Of a stretch of 13,296 bases of DNA, positions 7,838 to 13,296 are shown piece after piece. The notes beneath the pieces are model-generated. The model saw only the letters and a list, made by a program, of their open reading frames with translations, was not told where the DNA came from and ran no database searches. The translations under genes and the position numbers were made by a program. The number at the start of each line of letters is the position of its first letter. Within the stretch, counting starts at the first letter, position 1. The DNA is from Candidatus Cloacimonadota bacterium (GTDB lineage Bacteria; Cloacimonadota; Cloacimonadia; Cloacimonadales; TCS61), in NCBI GenBank assembly GCA_029932755.1, contig JAOZPK010000059.1, positions 1 to 13,296 on the forward strand, written 5' to 3'.

Positions 7838-8005
7838 TTATCGCGAAAGTCCTCTCCGCTGAACCATCATTCTATTCTGCATGATGATTTCGCGTCCGGA
7901 AAGTACCCAATTATTTTCTGGTTTGGAATTTTCTTCTTCCTGTTGTTGCAGGTAATAAAGTACTCCTACAATCGCAGCTTTAAGTTTCTTGCTTTTATCT
8001 TTCAA
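7838..8005 (-). CDS. Tiny carboxyltransferase-associated subunit (MmdE / OadG-tail-like)
   Basis: A 55-residue frame starts with TTG (8005-8003) and ends at TAA (7840-7838). AGGAG stands 6 bases before the TTG, and no ATG or GTG in frame would give a better start. The N-terminal half is one Lys/Ala helix (KKLKAAIVGVLYYLQQQEEE). The C-terminal half is NNWVLSGREIIMQNRM followed by Arg-rich residues. A W-x-x-x-GR-x-x-M pattern preceded by an Ala/Ile helix is what I associate with the tail of the delta/OadG-type subunits of sodium-pumping decarboxylases. It also fits the Veillonella methylmalonyl-CoA decarboxylase epsilon subunit, which from memory is about this size. It has no membrane helix. 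Position between 12S- and 5S-type genes supports an assembly or stabilising role. The homology is a judgement by eye and unverified. Confidence 0.65.
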   Translation of the reverse strand: MKDKSKKLKAAIVGVLYYLQQQEEENSKPENNWVLSGREIIMQNRMMVQRRGLSR

Positions 8006-8022
8006 AATATTCTCCTGAATGA

Positions 8023-8070
8023 GGTTAAGATCGAGGTTCAGGACAAGATCAAGATTAAGGTTAAGATTAA
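8023..8070. repeat. Degenerate hexamer tandem repeat (GRTTAA-like, eight units)
   Basis: Eight consecutive 6-base units read on the plus strand are ggttaa, gatcga, ggttca, ggacaa, gatcaa, gattaa, ggttaa and gattaa. They lie in the transcribed spacer between the 12S-type gene and the small subunit, ending 7 bases before the latter's AGGAG site. On the minus strand the unit is TTAAYC, which pairs poorly with itself, so it may keep the spacer unstructured. Confidence 0.7.
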
Positions 8071-8122
8071 ATCAGCATTTTTATCATTTTTCATTTTTTC
8101 CTTCATCGGTCAGTGTTCGATA

Positions 8123-8177
8123 TTAGATATTCATTTTTTTTCAGATCATAAAATATCTTTGGAAAAAGAATATCTAA
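8123..8177. repeat. Inverted repeat / mRNA hairpin at the 3' end of the 12S-type gene
   Basis: Perfect 10-bp arms (ttagatattc at 8123-8132, gaatatctaa at 8168-8177) are extended inward by an A/T pairing of five after one bulged base. The right arm covers the stop codon of the 12S-type carboxyltransferase gene. No T run follows in the minus-strand direction, so it is not a normal intrinsic terminator. It could instead protect the 3' end of a processed mRNA. Confidence 0.6.
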
Positions 8178-9730
8178 ACAGGAATATTTCCATGCTTTTT
8201 AGGTGGGAGTGCTTCTTTTTTTGTTACCATCGTTTCAAGCGCATCGATCAAATGGATCCTAGTTTCACTTGGTATAATTACAGCATCTAAATAACCACGC
8301 TCTGCAGCGATGTAAGGAGTGTTGAAAGCAGTTTCATATTCTTTGATAAGCTCTTGCCTCTTCGCTTCCGGATCTTTAGCATCTTTCATATGCTTACGAT
8401 ATGAAGCTACAATATTTACCGCTCCCTGAGCACCCATAACTGCAAGCTCTGCTGTTGGCCATGCAAATAACATATCTGCCCCCAGATGTTGGGAACTCAT
8501 CGCAATGTAAGCACCACCATAACTTTTTTTAGTTGTAACTGTAAGTTTGGGTACAGTTGCTTCCGAATAGCTCCATAAAAGTTTAGCTCCATGGCGGATC
8601 ACACCACCCCATTCCTGGTCACTACCAGGCAGATATCCCGGAACATCAACAAATGTAATTATTGGGAAATTGAATGCATCACAGAATCTTATGAAGCGCG
8701 AGATCTTATCCGATGCATTAATATCCAGACATCCTGCAAGGAACATGGGCTGATTAGCAATAATTCCTACCGGTCTGCCATTCATTCTGGCAAAACAGAT
8801 AACAGCATTTTGTGCATAATATTCATGTGGTTCAAAGAACTCACCCTTATCTACGACAGATTGAATTATATCTTTCATATTATAACCGGCTTTTGGATCA
8901 TCCGGAATTATTGTATCGAGTTCAGGACACAATCTTGATGGATTATCGCCATTATTGAATTTTGGAGGGTCTTCCATATTATTATTAGGAAGATAACTTA
9001 GTAACACCTTAACTTGATAGATCGCGTCTTCATCATCTTTACAGGCAAAATGGGCAACACCGCTTTTAGTGTTATGGGTCATTGCACCGCCCAGATCTTC
9101 AAAAGTTGTTTTCTCGCCCGTAACTGTTTCGATCACGCTTGGTCCAGTTATAAACATATAGCTCTTTTTATCGACCATAAAGATAAAATCGGTCATGGCG
9201 GGTGAGTAAACCGCACCACCTGCGCAAGGACCCATAATTATAGAAATTTGAGGTATTACACCGGAAGCTCTGGAATTACGAAAGAAAATATCTCCGTAAC
9301 CTTTAAGTGAATCAATTCCCTCCTCAACTCGTGCTCCACCGGAATCATTAATTCCAACGATCGGCAATCCAGCTTTCATTGCCAGATCCATAATTTTGGT
9401 TATCTTAGCGGCATGTTTTTCTCCTAAAGAGCCACCACGTGAAGTGAAGTCTTGCGAATAAGCAAAAATAGGTCTGCCATTCACTTTTCCATGACCAGTA
9501 ACTACACCATCAGATGGAATTTCGATCTTCTGCATGTCGAAATTGGTAGATCTGTGCTTAACGAACATATCAATTTCACGGAAGGTTCCTTCATCAAAAA
9601 GATGATCAAGTCTTTCACGAGCTGTTAATTTGCCCTTTGCATGCTGTTTCTCGATTCGGGTTTTTCCACCCATCTCTTTTATCTTTGCTTCTCTTTTCTT
9701 TAAATTTTCTAATTTTTCGGAAACTTTCAT
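8174..9730 (-). CDS. Acyl-CoA carboxyltransferase (methylmalonyl-/propionyl-CoA type; 12S/MmdA/PccB family)
   Basis: The 518-residue enzyme moves carboxyl groups between biotin and propionyl-CoA/methylmalonyl-CoA. Two crotonase-like halves carry the expected oxyanion-hole glycines: NDSGGARVEEG (128-138) and GPCAGGAVYSPA (167-178) in the N half, KSYGGAYIAMSS (402-413) and MGAQGAVNI (432-440) in the C half. The end, KKHGNIPV, is typical of this family. Length is normal. AGGAG lies 6 bases before the ATG. It follows the LarA-type gene after 88 bases and precedes the small subunit and the biotin-bearing 5S-type gene. This pairing suggests methylmalonyl-CoA:pyruvate transcarboxylase. Propionyl-CoA carboxylase or methylmalonyl-CoA decarboxylase are alternatives that would need a biotin carboxylase or a membrane pump encoded elsewhere. 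The exact acyl-CoA cannot be fixed from sequence alone. Confidence 0.92.
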   Translation of the reverse strand: MKVSEKLENLKKREAKIKEMGGKTRIEKQHAKGKLTARERLDHLFDEGTFREIDMFVKHRSTNFDMQKIEIPSDGVVTGHGKVNGRPIFAYSQDFTSRGGSLGEKHAAKITKIMDLAMKAGLPIVGINDSGGARVEEGIDSLKGYGDIFFRNSRASGVIPQISIIMGPCAGGAVYSPAMTDFIFMVDKKSYMFITGPSVIETVTGEKTTFEDLGGAMTHNTKSGVAHFACKDDEDAIYQVKVLLSYLPNNNMEDPPKFNNGDNPSRLCPELDTIIPDDPKAGYNMKDIIQSVVDKGEFFEPHEYYAQNAVICFARMNGRPVGIIANQPMFLAGCLDINASDKISRFIRFCDAFNFPIITFVDVPGYLPGSDQEWGGVIRHGAKLLWSYSEATVPKLTVTTKKSYGGAYIAMSSQHLGADMLFAWPTAELAVMGAQGAVNIVASYRKHMKDAKDPEAKRQELIKEYETAFNTPYIAAERGYLDAVIIPSETRIHLIDALETMVTKKEALPPKKHGNIPV

Positions 9731-9818
9731 ATCATCTCCTAAGTTATGTTTTACAATTCTCTAATTATTTTGGTTAAAAAATTAATTCTAATAATGTGTG
9801 TAAAGAAAAATTCCTAAG

Positions 9819-11057
9819 TTAATTTGTAATTTGCGGTACGGTAATTCCGGCATTTTGAATAATAATTACTTTTGCATCTTTGCCTTTGAGCATTATTGCC
9901 TCGTTCACAGCTTCTTGAAGTGAAGAAAAATTCCGAATGAAGATATCTTCAAGAACATCATTTTCAATTTCACTAACCATCCATAACTTATTTTTCTGCA
10001 TGAAGGAGACAAATTTTACTGTTTTATGATATCCTAATTTGTAATTCCTTTCTACTTTTTGGAAGACCATCTCAGGTAATTCACTAGATGCCATCAGCTC
10101 ATAAAAAGCATTGTTTCCGATTCCTTCATCGCAACTGGAAACCAGGATGAATATTCCATTTTTTCGTAAGATAGATTTACAATTCTCAAGTCCTTTTTGT
10201 GATTGATACAAATTCCTGTTCAGTGGTGATTGATTGATCGCAATGACAATATCTGCTTTCTCTTTCACTTCGGGTGCAAAAAGTTCTATAACCTTTTTTG
10301 AAGCAGCTTTCAGTGTGGAATGAATATTTCCACTGGTTGAATAAAACACTTGATCATTGGTATCCAGAACTGTAAGAATACAGTATGTTTCAGTGGTTAT
10401 CATTTCAGCGGCTTCTCTCATATCTTCGTGAACGGGGTTGCCTTCAAGTTTCAGTATTTTAGCATCATTTCTCAAAGCGAGAGAGTGGTTTTTTTCTATT
10501 GATTCAAAAGCTGCAATACCTGGCAGAAAGCTTTTTCTTCCTCCGGTAAAACCTGCAAAATAATGTGGTTCTACCGAACTTATTATTATCACTCCATCAG
10601 CTTTGGTAACTTCTGAATTTATTCTTACCGGAGTTCCATAAGAGGTTTTACCAAAATAGGTCATCTCATCATTTTGTGAATCGTGACAGATAATTCTATC
10701 TTTAAATTCTCTATAATATTTTCCAAATATTCTATTGAAATCTATTTTGGTGGGTTGACGATGAGTACCAAGAGCAACTATAAATTTGAAGTTTTTATTT
10801 TTTATTTTATCATAGATGACAGAAATTACAATTTGTGTGGGTGTGTTACGGGAACCGTCATTCACAATAATGAGAATATTCATCTTATCTTGTAAAAATG
10901 TTTGCAGACCAGGTGAATCAATTGGATTGTGCAGTGATTCACGAATTAGTTTTTCCTGATCGAAAATAGCCACTACTTTGGGTTTAATTATCTCAACCGG
11001 ATTATGCGGGATTTCCAAGTCTATTTGTTGACTATCTACCGATATTTTATAATTCAT
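9819..11057 (-). CDS. LarA-type nickel-pincer 2-hydroxyacid racemase
   Basis: LarA interconverts D- and L-lactate using a nickel-pincer nucleotide made by LarB, LarC and LarE; relatives act on other 2-hydroxyacids. The 412-residue protein keeps every active-site position I can recall for Lactiplantibacillus LarA. D67 and R70 in NDGSR match D72/R75; H99 in GTHR matches H108; H165 in EPHYFAGF matches H174; the cofactor-linked K175 in GGRKS matches K184; and the nickel ligand H191 matches H200. The offset is a steady 5 then 9 residues. It should be an active, cytoplasmic enzyme. The substrate is not certain. No larB, larC or larE lies in the window. No Shine-Dalgarno precedes the ATG, but a TTGACA/TATTTG promoter candidate ends only 5 bases before it. 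It may head the carboxyltransferase cluster, 88 bases upstream of the 12S-type gene. Confidence 0.88.
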   Translation of the reverse strand: MNYKISVDSQQIDLEIPHNPVEIIKPKVVAIFDQEKLIRESLHNPIDSPGLQTFLQDKMNILIIVNDGSRNTPTQIVISVIYDKIKNKNFKFIVALGTHRQPTKIDFNRIFGKYYREFKDRIICHDSQNDEMTYFGKTSYGTPVRINSEVTKADGVIIISSVEPHYFAGFTGGRKSFLPGIAAFESIEKNHSLALRNDAKILKLEGNPVHEDMREAAEMITTETYCILTVLDTNDQVFYSTSGNIHSTLKAASKKVIELFAPEVKEKADIVIAINQSPLNRNLYQSQKGLENCKSILRKNGIFILVSSCDEGIGNNAFYELMASSELPEMVFQKVERNYKLGYHKTVKFVSFMQKNKLWMVSEIENDVLEDIFIRNFSSLQEAVNEAIMLKGKDAKVIIIQNAGITVPQITN

Positions 11058-11062
11058 GATTT

Positions 11063-11091
11063 CAAATACTTAGACGTGATTTGATTGTCAA
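11063..11091 (-). promoter_or_regulatory. Candidate promoter of the LarA-type gene, giving a leaderless mRNA
   Basis: On the minus strand a perfect TTGACA (11091-11086) is followed after 17 bases by TATTTG (11068-11063), and the ATG begins after only 5 more bases. Transcription would then start at or beside the A of the ATG, which fits the missing ribosome site. The -35 lies inside a 15-base sequence (11085-11099) repeated exactly upstream of the AEC carrier gene. Confidence 0.5.
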
Positions 11092-11192
11092 TTAGAAAAG
11101 GTTGAGTAGTCTAGTGGTTAAGTTGATGAGGATGATCTTCTTTAAAACGAAATAGCATAAAAAAAGATAGCAAGGAGGGGAATATATTCAAT

Positions 11193-11226
11193 GTTCATTT
11201 CTTTTGTGTCTCCAAAAGAAACGAAC
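11193..11226. repeat. Imperfect palindrome with 14-base arms
   Basis: The arms gttcatttcttttg (11193-11206) and caaaagaaacgaac (11213-11226) pair at 13 of 14 positions around a 6-base loop. The 9 inner pairs are perfect. Similar Lys/Phe-coding palindromes are common dispersed intergenic repeats in bacteria, so this may be one copy of such a family. No T run adjoins it. Confidence 0.7.
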
Positions 11227-11245
11227 CAAAGAAAAAGAGACTTCA

Positions 11246-11333
11246 TCTCAATACAGTTAATCCTCATTGCTCTTTTCACTGTGGTCTTTACCTGACTTGC
11301 AATCAAAGGTAATTCGGAAAAGATGTATTGAGA
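11246..11333. repeat. Nested inverted repeats, possible structured RNA
   Basis: Three helices nest without conflict. A perfect 10-bp stem pairs tctcaataca (11246-11255) with tgtattgaga (11324-11333). A 6-bp stem pairs 11272-11277 with 11317-11322. Another 6-bp stem pairs 11288-11293 with 11307-11312, around a 13-base loop. The last two bases of stem two's right arm almost abut stem one. Either strand could form this fold. It may be an RNA, a repeat element or a decayed mobile fragment. Confidence 0.45.
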
Positions 11334-11442
11334 GAGCACCGAAACGACCTGACTGTAATGAAGTTGAACGGAAAGTATTCAAAGTCTTATGCGAGGATTA
11401 CTGCTGAGATAAAGAGGAAAAGATTTCTTTTCGATAATAACG

Positions 11443-11461
11443 CTCCCCTTTGAAAGGGGAG
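11443..11461. repeat. Strong GC hairpin downstream of the AEC carrier gene
   Basis: An 8-bp perfect stem, ctcccctt paired with aaggggag around a 3-base loop, lies about 50 bases after the carrier stop. It is among the most GC-rich spots of the intergenic DNA. In the minus direction it is followed by GCGTTATTATC, not by a T run, so it is at best a weak terminator or an RNA 3'-end stabiliser. Confidence 0.6.
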
Positions 11462-11467
11462 ATTTAT

Positions 11468-11498
11468 AAGCCTTTGGCTTACTAAGAGGTTTTTTTTC
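11468..11498 (+). terminator. Weak plus-strand terminator candidate with a T tract
   Basis: A small stem (aagcc, 11468-11472, with ggctt, 11476-11480) or an overlapping alternative (11471-11475 with 11485-11489) precedes nine T residues at 11490-11498. The stems are short. No plus-strand gene enters from the left, so it would matter only if the structured block upstream is transcribed. Confidence 0.3.
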
Positions 11499-11513
11499 AA
11501 CGTCAATTTGAAA

Positions 11514-12410
11514 TCACAAAAAATAGATCAATAATGGAACGTAAATGATACCCAATAACAAAGAAATTGAAACCAAGCTGGCGGCAAATTCTTTATCCAT
11601 CTCTTCTAAAGAAGCAAATACAAGAGTATTATAACCAACCGGAGCACCGCAGAAAACAACAATTAATGTTCGCATGATACCTTCGATATTGAGTAAGTTT
11701 ACAGCTAATAAACCTAGGCTCATTCCGAGCCCAATTCTTATGGAAAAAACAGTAAGCATTTTACCAAGATTTGTAATTTTAGGGCTAAAGTAAATTCCAA
11801 GTGATAGGATCACGAGAAAGATAGTTGGTTTTCCTACAATTTCCATAAAATTCAAGGCTGTCGGATGTAATTCAAATTTCAATAAATTGAAAATAATACC
11901 GAAAAATAATCCCCAAATAGGAGGAAGTAATAAGAACTTTTTTATGGGGATTTTACGATGTTCATTTTTACCAAATTTTATTGCAAAATAATAGGCAAAA
12001 GTAAATATCATTAAGGTATTACCAAAATCGAAGATCGTATATATCGCCAGTCCCTGGTTTCCATATGCTGCAAGAACAAATGGTAAAGTGAAACCGGTAT
12101 TCATGATAAGAGTGCCAACAATGAATGTGCCTTGAGTTGCTTTTGGCAGATTGAATTTCTTACTTATAGGAAACGAAACTGAAAATATTATTAAAACAAC
12201 TGCAATTGCAATAATTGGTAGATAAAAGAATTTTAAAGATAATTCAGCAGTGGAACCGGAAAGAAACGTGAGTGCCGGTAGTGTTACATAGAAAACAATT
12301 TTAAGAAGTGTGTCTGCTGTATTACTGCAAAATAGTTTAATCTTCTTTAAGAAATATCCTAGAAAAAATATAATAATTATTGGTATCACCTTACTCCAGA
12401 AACTATCCAT
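11514..12410 (-). CDS. AEC (auxin efflux carrier) family transporter
   Basis: This 298-residue integral membrane protein has about ten predicted helices in two sets of five, split by a basic loop (about 147-158). The helices are near 8-22, 36-51, 61-80, 95-116, 121-144, 159-177, 190-208, 219-239, 244-262 and 276-298. Family signatures are YVTLPALTFLSG (41-52), MNTGFTLPFVLAAYG (103-117) and GAPVGYNTLVFA with an EMDKEFAAS tail (255-277). Bacterial AEC members carry malate, malonate, 2-oxoglutarate or similar organic acids; the substrate here is unknown. AGGAG stands 6 bases before the ATG. Its promoter region shares a 15-base element with the LarA-type gene next downstream, which hints at a common 2-hydroxyacid or carboxylate substrate. 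That link is inference. Confidence 0.9.
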   Translation of the reverse strand: MDSFWSKVIPIIIIFFLGYFLKKIKLFCSNTADTLLKIVFYVTLPALTFLSGSTAELSLKFFYLPIIAIAVVLIIFSVSFPISKKFNLPKATQGTFIVGTLIMNTGFTLPFVLAAYGNQGLAIYTIFDFGNTLMIFTFAYYFAIKFGKNEHRKIPIKKFLLLPPIWGLFFGIIFNLLKFELHPTALNFMEIVGKPTIFLVILSLGIYFSPKITNLGKMLTVFSIRIGLGMSLGLLAVNLLNIEGIMRTLIVVFCGAPVGYNTLVFASLEEMDKEFAASLVSISLLLGIIYVPLLIYFL

Positions 12411-12453
12411 TGATTCTCCTTTTACTTTCCTTCAATTCATCTTAATTTGACTA

Positions 12454-12483
12454 AATATGATTTGGCTGCTGGTTTGTTGTCAA
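12454..12483 (-). promoter_or_regulatory. Candidate promoter of the AEC carrier gene
   Basis: On the minus strand TTGACA (12483-12478) is followed after 18 bases by CATATT (12459-12454, four of six matches). This leaves a normal leader of about 37 bases before the ATG. The -35 box sits in the same 15-base sequence (12477-12491) found before the LarA-type gene. Confidence 0.45.
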
Positions 12484-12510
12484 TTAGAAAAAGATTGCTG
12501 CTGAAGTGAT

Positions 12511-12540
12511 CGAGATCTCTCGACAAGCTCGAGATGACGT
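12511..12540. repeat. REP-like GC-richer palindromic element
   Basis: The stretch contains gagatctc (12512-12519) and a hairpin tctcga/tcgaga (12518-12523 with 12529-12534, loop caagc). It then continues as gatgacg. Sequences of the type 'gagatctctcgac...ctcgagatgac' recur between genes in many FCB-group genomes. It lies between the dnaJ terminator and the carrier promoter. Only one copy is in this window. Confidence 0.5.
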
Positions 12541-12569
12541 AGTAGAGATAATTCTTTGAATTTAGCACT

Positions 12570-12603
12570 AATAAAGCCTGCTGGCTAATCAGCAGGCTTT
12601 ATT
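12570..12603 (-). terminator. Strong hairpin terminator after dnaJ
   Basis: A perfect 14-bp inverted repeat (arms 12570-12583 and 12590-12603, 6-base loop gctaat) lies 16 bases after the dnaJ stop. The arms end in AATAAA/TTTATT, so either strand reads into a short T-rich tail (CTTTATT). It is best explained as the end of the dnaJ transcript. No plus-strand gene approaches it. Confidence 0.85.
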
Positions 12604-12619
12604 AAATAATATTTATCTT

Positions 12620-13296
12620 CTAAACAAAGAATTTCTTTAATTTACTAAAGAAACTTTTCTCCGGATTCAATTTCTTTTCAGAATCAAATTTAGAGAGCTT
12701 ATCAAAAAGGTCTTTTTCTTCTGAATTCAATCTGGTTGGAGTTATTACATGTACTTTAATGAACAAGTCTCCATGATAAGAAGAATTCACATGGGGAAGA
12801 CCTTGTGAACGCAAACGGAACACTTTACCGCTTTGAGTTCCAGCAGGAATTTTCATTTTAACATGTCCGGTTAAAGTTGGGACGTGAATTTCCGTTCCCA
12901 TAGCAGCTTGAGAGAAACTTATCGGGAATTCACAGATGAGATCAGCATCCTGGCGTTCAAAAATTTTGTGTTCCCTTTCCTGGATATGAACCAGAATATC
13001 TCCATGCTCTCCACCTCGTTTTCCAATATTACCCTGACCACGAAGCCTGATATATTGTCCTTCGGAAACGCCTGCAGGAATTTTTATGCTGATAGTTTTT
13101 GCTTTTTTGGTACGTCCTTCACCCCTGCATTTAGGACAGCGATTCTTAATGATCTTTCCTTCTCCTCTACAAGACGGACATTCCACAATAGTTTGCATTT
13201 GACCAAAAAGAGAACGAGTAAGTTGACGCACTTGTCCTGATCCGTGACATTGAGTACAAGTTTCTACAGAACCATCCTGAGAACCAGAACCGTTAC
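12620..13296 (-). CDS. dnaJ: Chaperone DnaJ, C-terminal part (5' end beyond the window)
   Basis: The frame is open to the right edge, so the true start is outside; 225 residues are visible. DnaJ (Hsp40) delivers unfolded clients to DnaK and triggers its ATPase. The visible part opens with NGSG, the tail of the first CxxCxGxG zinc repeat. Three full repeats follow: CTQCHGSG, CPSCRGEG and CPKCRGEG. These make this a type I DnaJ with its zinc-finger domain. Then come the two beta-barrel client-binding domains with IPAGVSEGQYIRLRGQGN, RGGEHGDILVHI, SFSQAAMGTEIHVPTL and IPAGTQSGKVFRLRSQGLP. A Lys/Phe-rich tail (ending SKLKKFFV) replaces the usual dimerisation end. The J domain and Gly/Phe region are not visible. 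A strong terminator follows, so it ends its operon, presumably grpE-dnaK-dnaJ or similar. Confidence 0.95.
   Translation of the reverse strand, partial: NGSGSQDGSVETCTQCHGSGQVRQLTRSLFGQMQTIVECPSCRGEGKIIKNRCPKCRGEGRTKKAKTISIKIPAGVSEGQYIRLRGQGNIGKRGGEHGDILVHIQEREHKIFERQDADLICEFPISFSQAAMGTEIHVPTLTGHVKMKIPAGTQSGKVFRLRSQGLPHVNSSYHGDLFIKVHVITPTRLNSEEKDLFDKLSKFDSEKKLNPEKSFFSKLKKFFV

Larger units (their letters stand above)
11100..11513. other. Gene-free, repeat-rich intergenic region
   Basis: No convincing gene lies in these 414 bases. Short frames on both strands lack family features. The minus-strand frame at 11142-11339 starts with GTG and has no ribosome site. The plus-strand frame at 11191-11295 has AGGAGG 12 bases upstream but encodes only 34 residues, across a palindrome. 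The region holds several inverted repeats, listed separately, and probably the 3' end of the AEC carrier transcript. Confidence 0.6.

Noticed and set aside
8023..8070. Possible CRISPR or telomere-like array
   Set aside because: The units are only 6 bases, with no spacers and with degenerate sequence, and no cas gene is nearby.
7796..8290. Plus-strand 164-residue frame across the cluster spacer
   Set aside because: It is antisense to the small subunit gene and the end of the 12S-type gene, has no ribosome site, and its Lys/Ile-rich middle is the hexamer repeat.
11191..11295. Plus-strand 34-residue frame with AGGAGG 12 bases upstream
   Set aside because: It is very short, the ribosome site spacing is long, and its first third is the palindrome itself. 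Conservation would be needed to accept it.
11142..11339. Minus-strand 65-residue GTG-start frame
   Set aside because: It has no ribosome site and no family features, and it runs through the palindrome at 11193-11226 and the nested inverted repeats. It is better explained as a chance frame in a repeat-rich gap.

Overview
The window is AT-rich, densely coded and almost entirely bacterial housekeeping and central metabolism. A biotin-dependent carboxyltransferase set, a LarA-type racemase, a free-standing 23S-IVS-type four-helix-bundle protein and a triple-SPOR protein, together with short self-complementary repeats in the larger gaps, fit an anaerobe of the FCB group, perhaps Cloacimonadota. 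That placement is an inference from gene content and base composition; no rRNA or tRNA gene is present to confirm it.

Layout. 1-317 (minus) is the start of a secreted, probably outer-membrane beta-barrel gene cut by the left edge. 360-1163 (minus) encodes a TIR-like (CAP12/Pycsar effector family) protein with its own candidate promoter. A hairpin terminator at 1217-1245 ends a minus-strand operon rsmE (3022-3753), cca-type nucleotidyltransferase (1651-3015) and a small helical protein (1274-1669). A 294-base divergent spacer separates rsmE from a plus-strand membrane-anchored protein with three SPOR repeats and an SH3 domain (4048-5463).

The centre is a minus-strand metabolic cluster, read from high to low coordinates: LarA-type 2-hydroxyacid racemase (9819-11057); 12S-type acyl-CoA carboxyltransferase (8174-9730); an unusual spacer with a hairpin and a degenerate hexamer repeat; a 55-residue TTG-initiated protein resembling the epsilon/delta-tail subunit of methylmalonyl-CoA decarboxylase (7838-8005); a four-helix-bundle protein (7454-7801); and an OadA/PycB/5S-type carboxyltransferase with a fused biotin domain (5506-7410). 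No sodium-pump beta subunit or biotin carboxylase is seen. The simplest reading is a methylmalonyl-CoA:pyruvate transcarboxylase whose 5S and biotin carrier parts are fused. It would link propionyl/methylmalonyl-CoA to pyruvate/oxaloacetate. The racemase, and an AEC-family carboxylate carrier further upstream (11514-12410), could feed 2-hydroxyacids into it.

The racemase and the carrier share a 15-base element containing a perfect TTGACA -35 box just upstream of each. For the racemase the candidate -10 box lies so close to the ATG that the mRNA may be leaderless. The 11100-11513 gap has no convincing gene but is rich in nested inverted repeats. The right edge holds the C-terminal two thirds of dnaJ (12620-13296), closed by a strong hairpin terminator at 12570-12603.

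I see no CRISPR array, insertion sequence, prophage or complete defence operon. The main unusual points are the fused transcarboxylase set with its tiny subunit, the orphan TIR protein, the shared promoter element and the structured gap.
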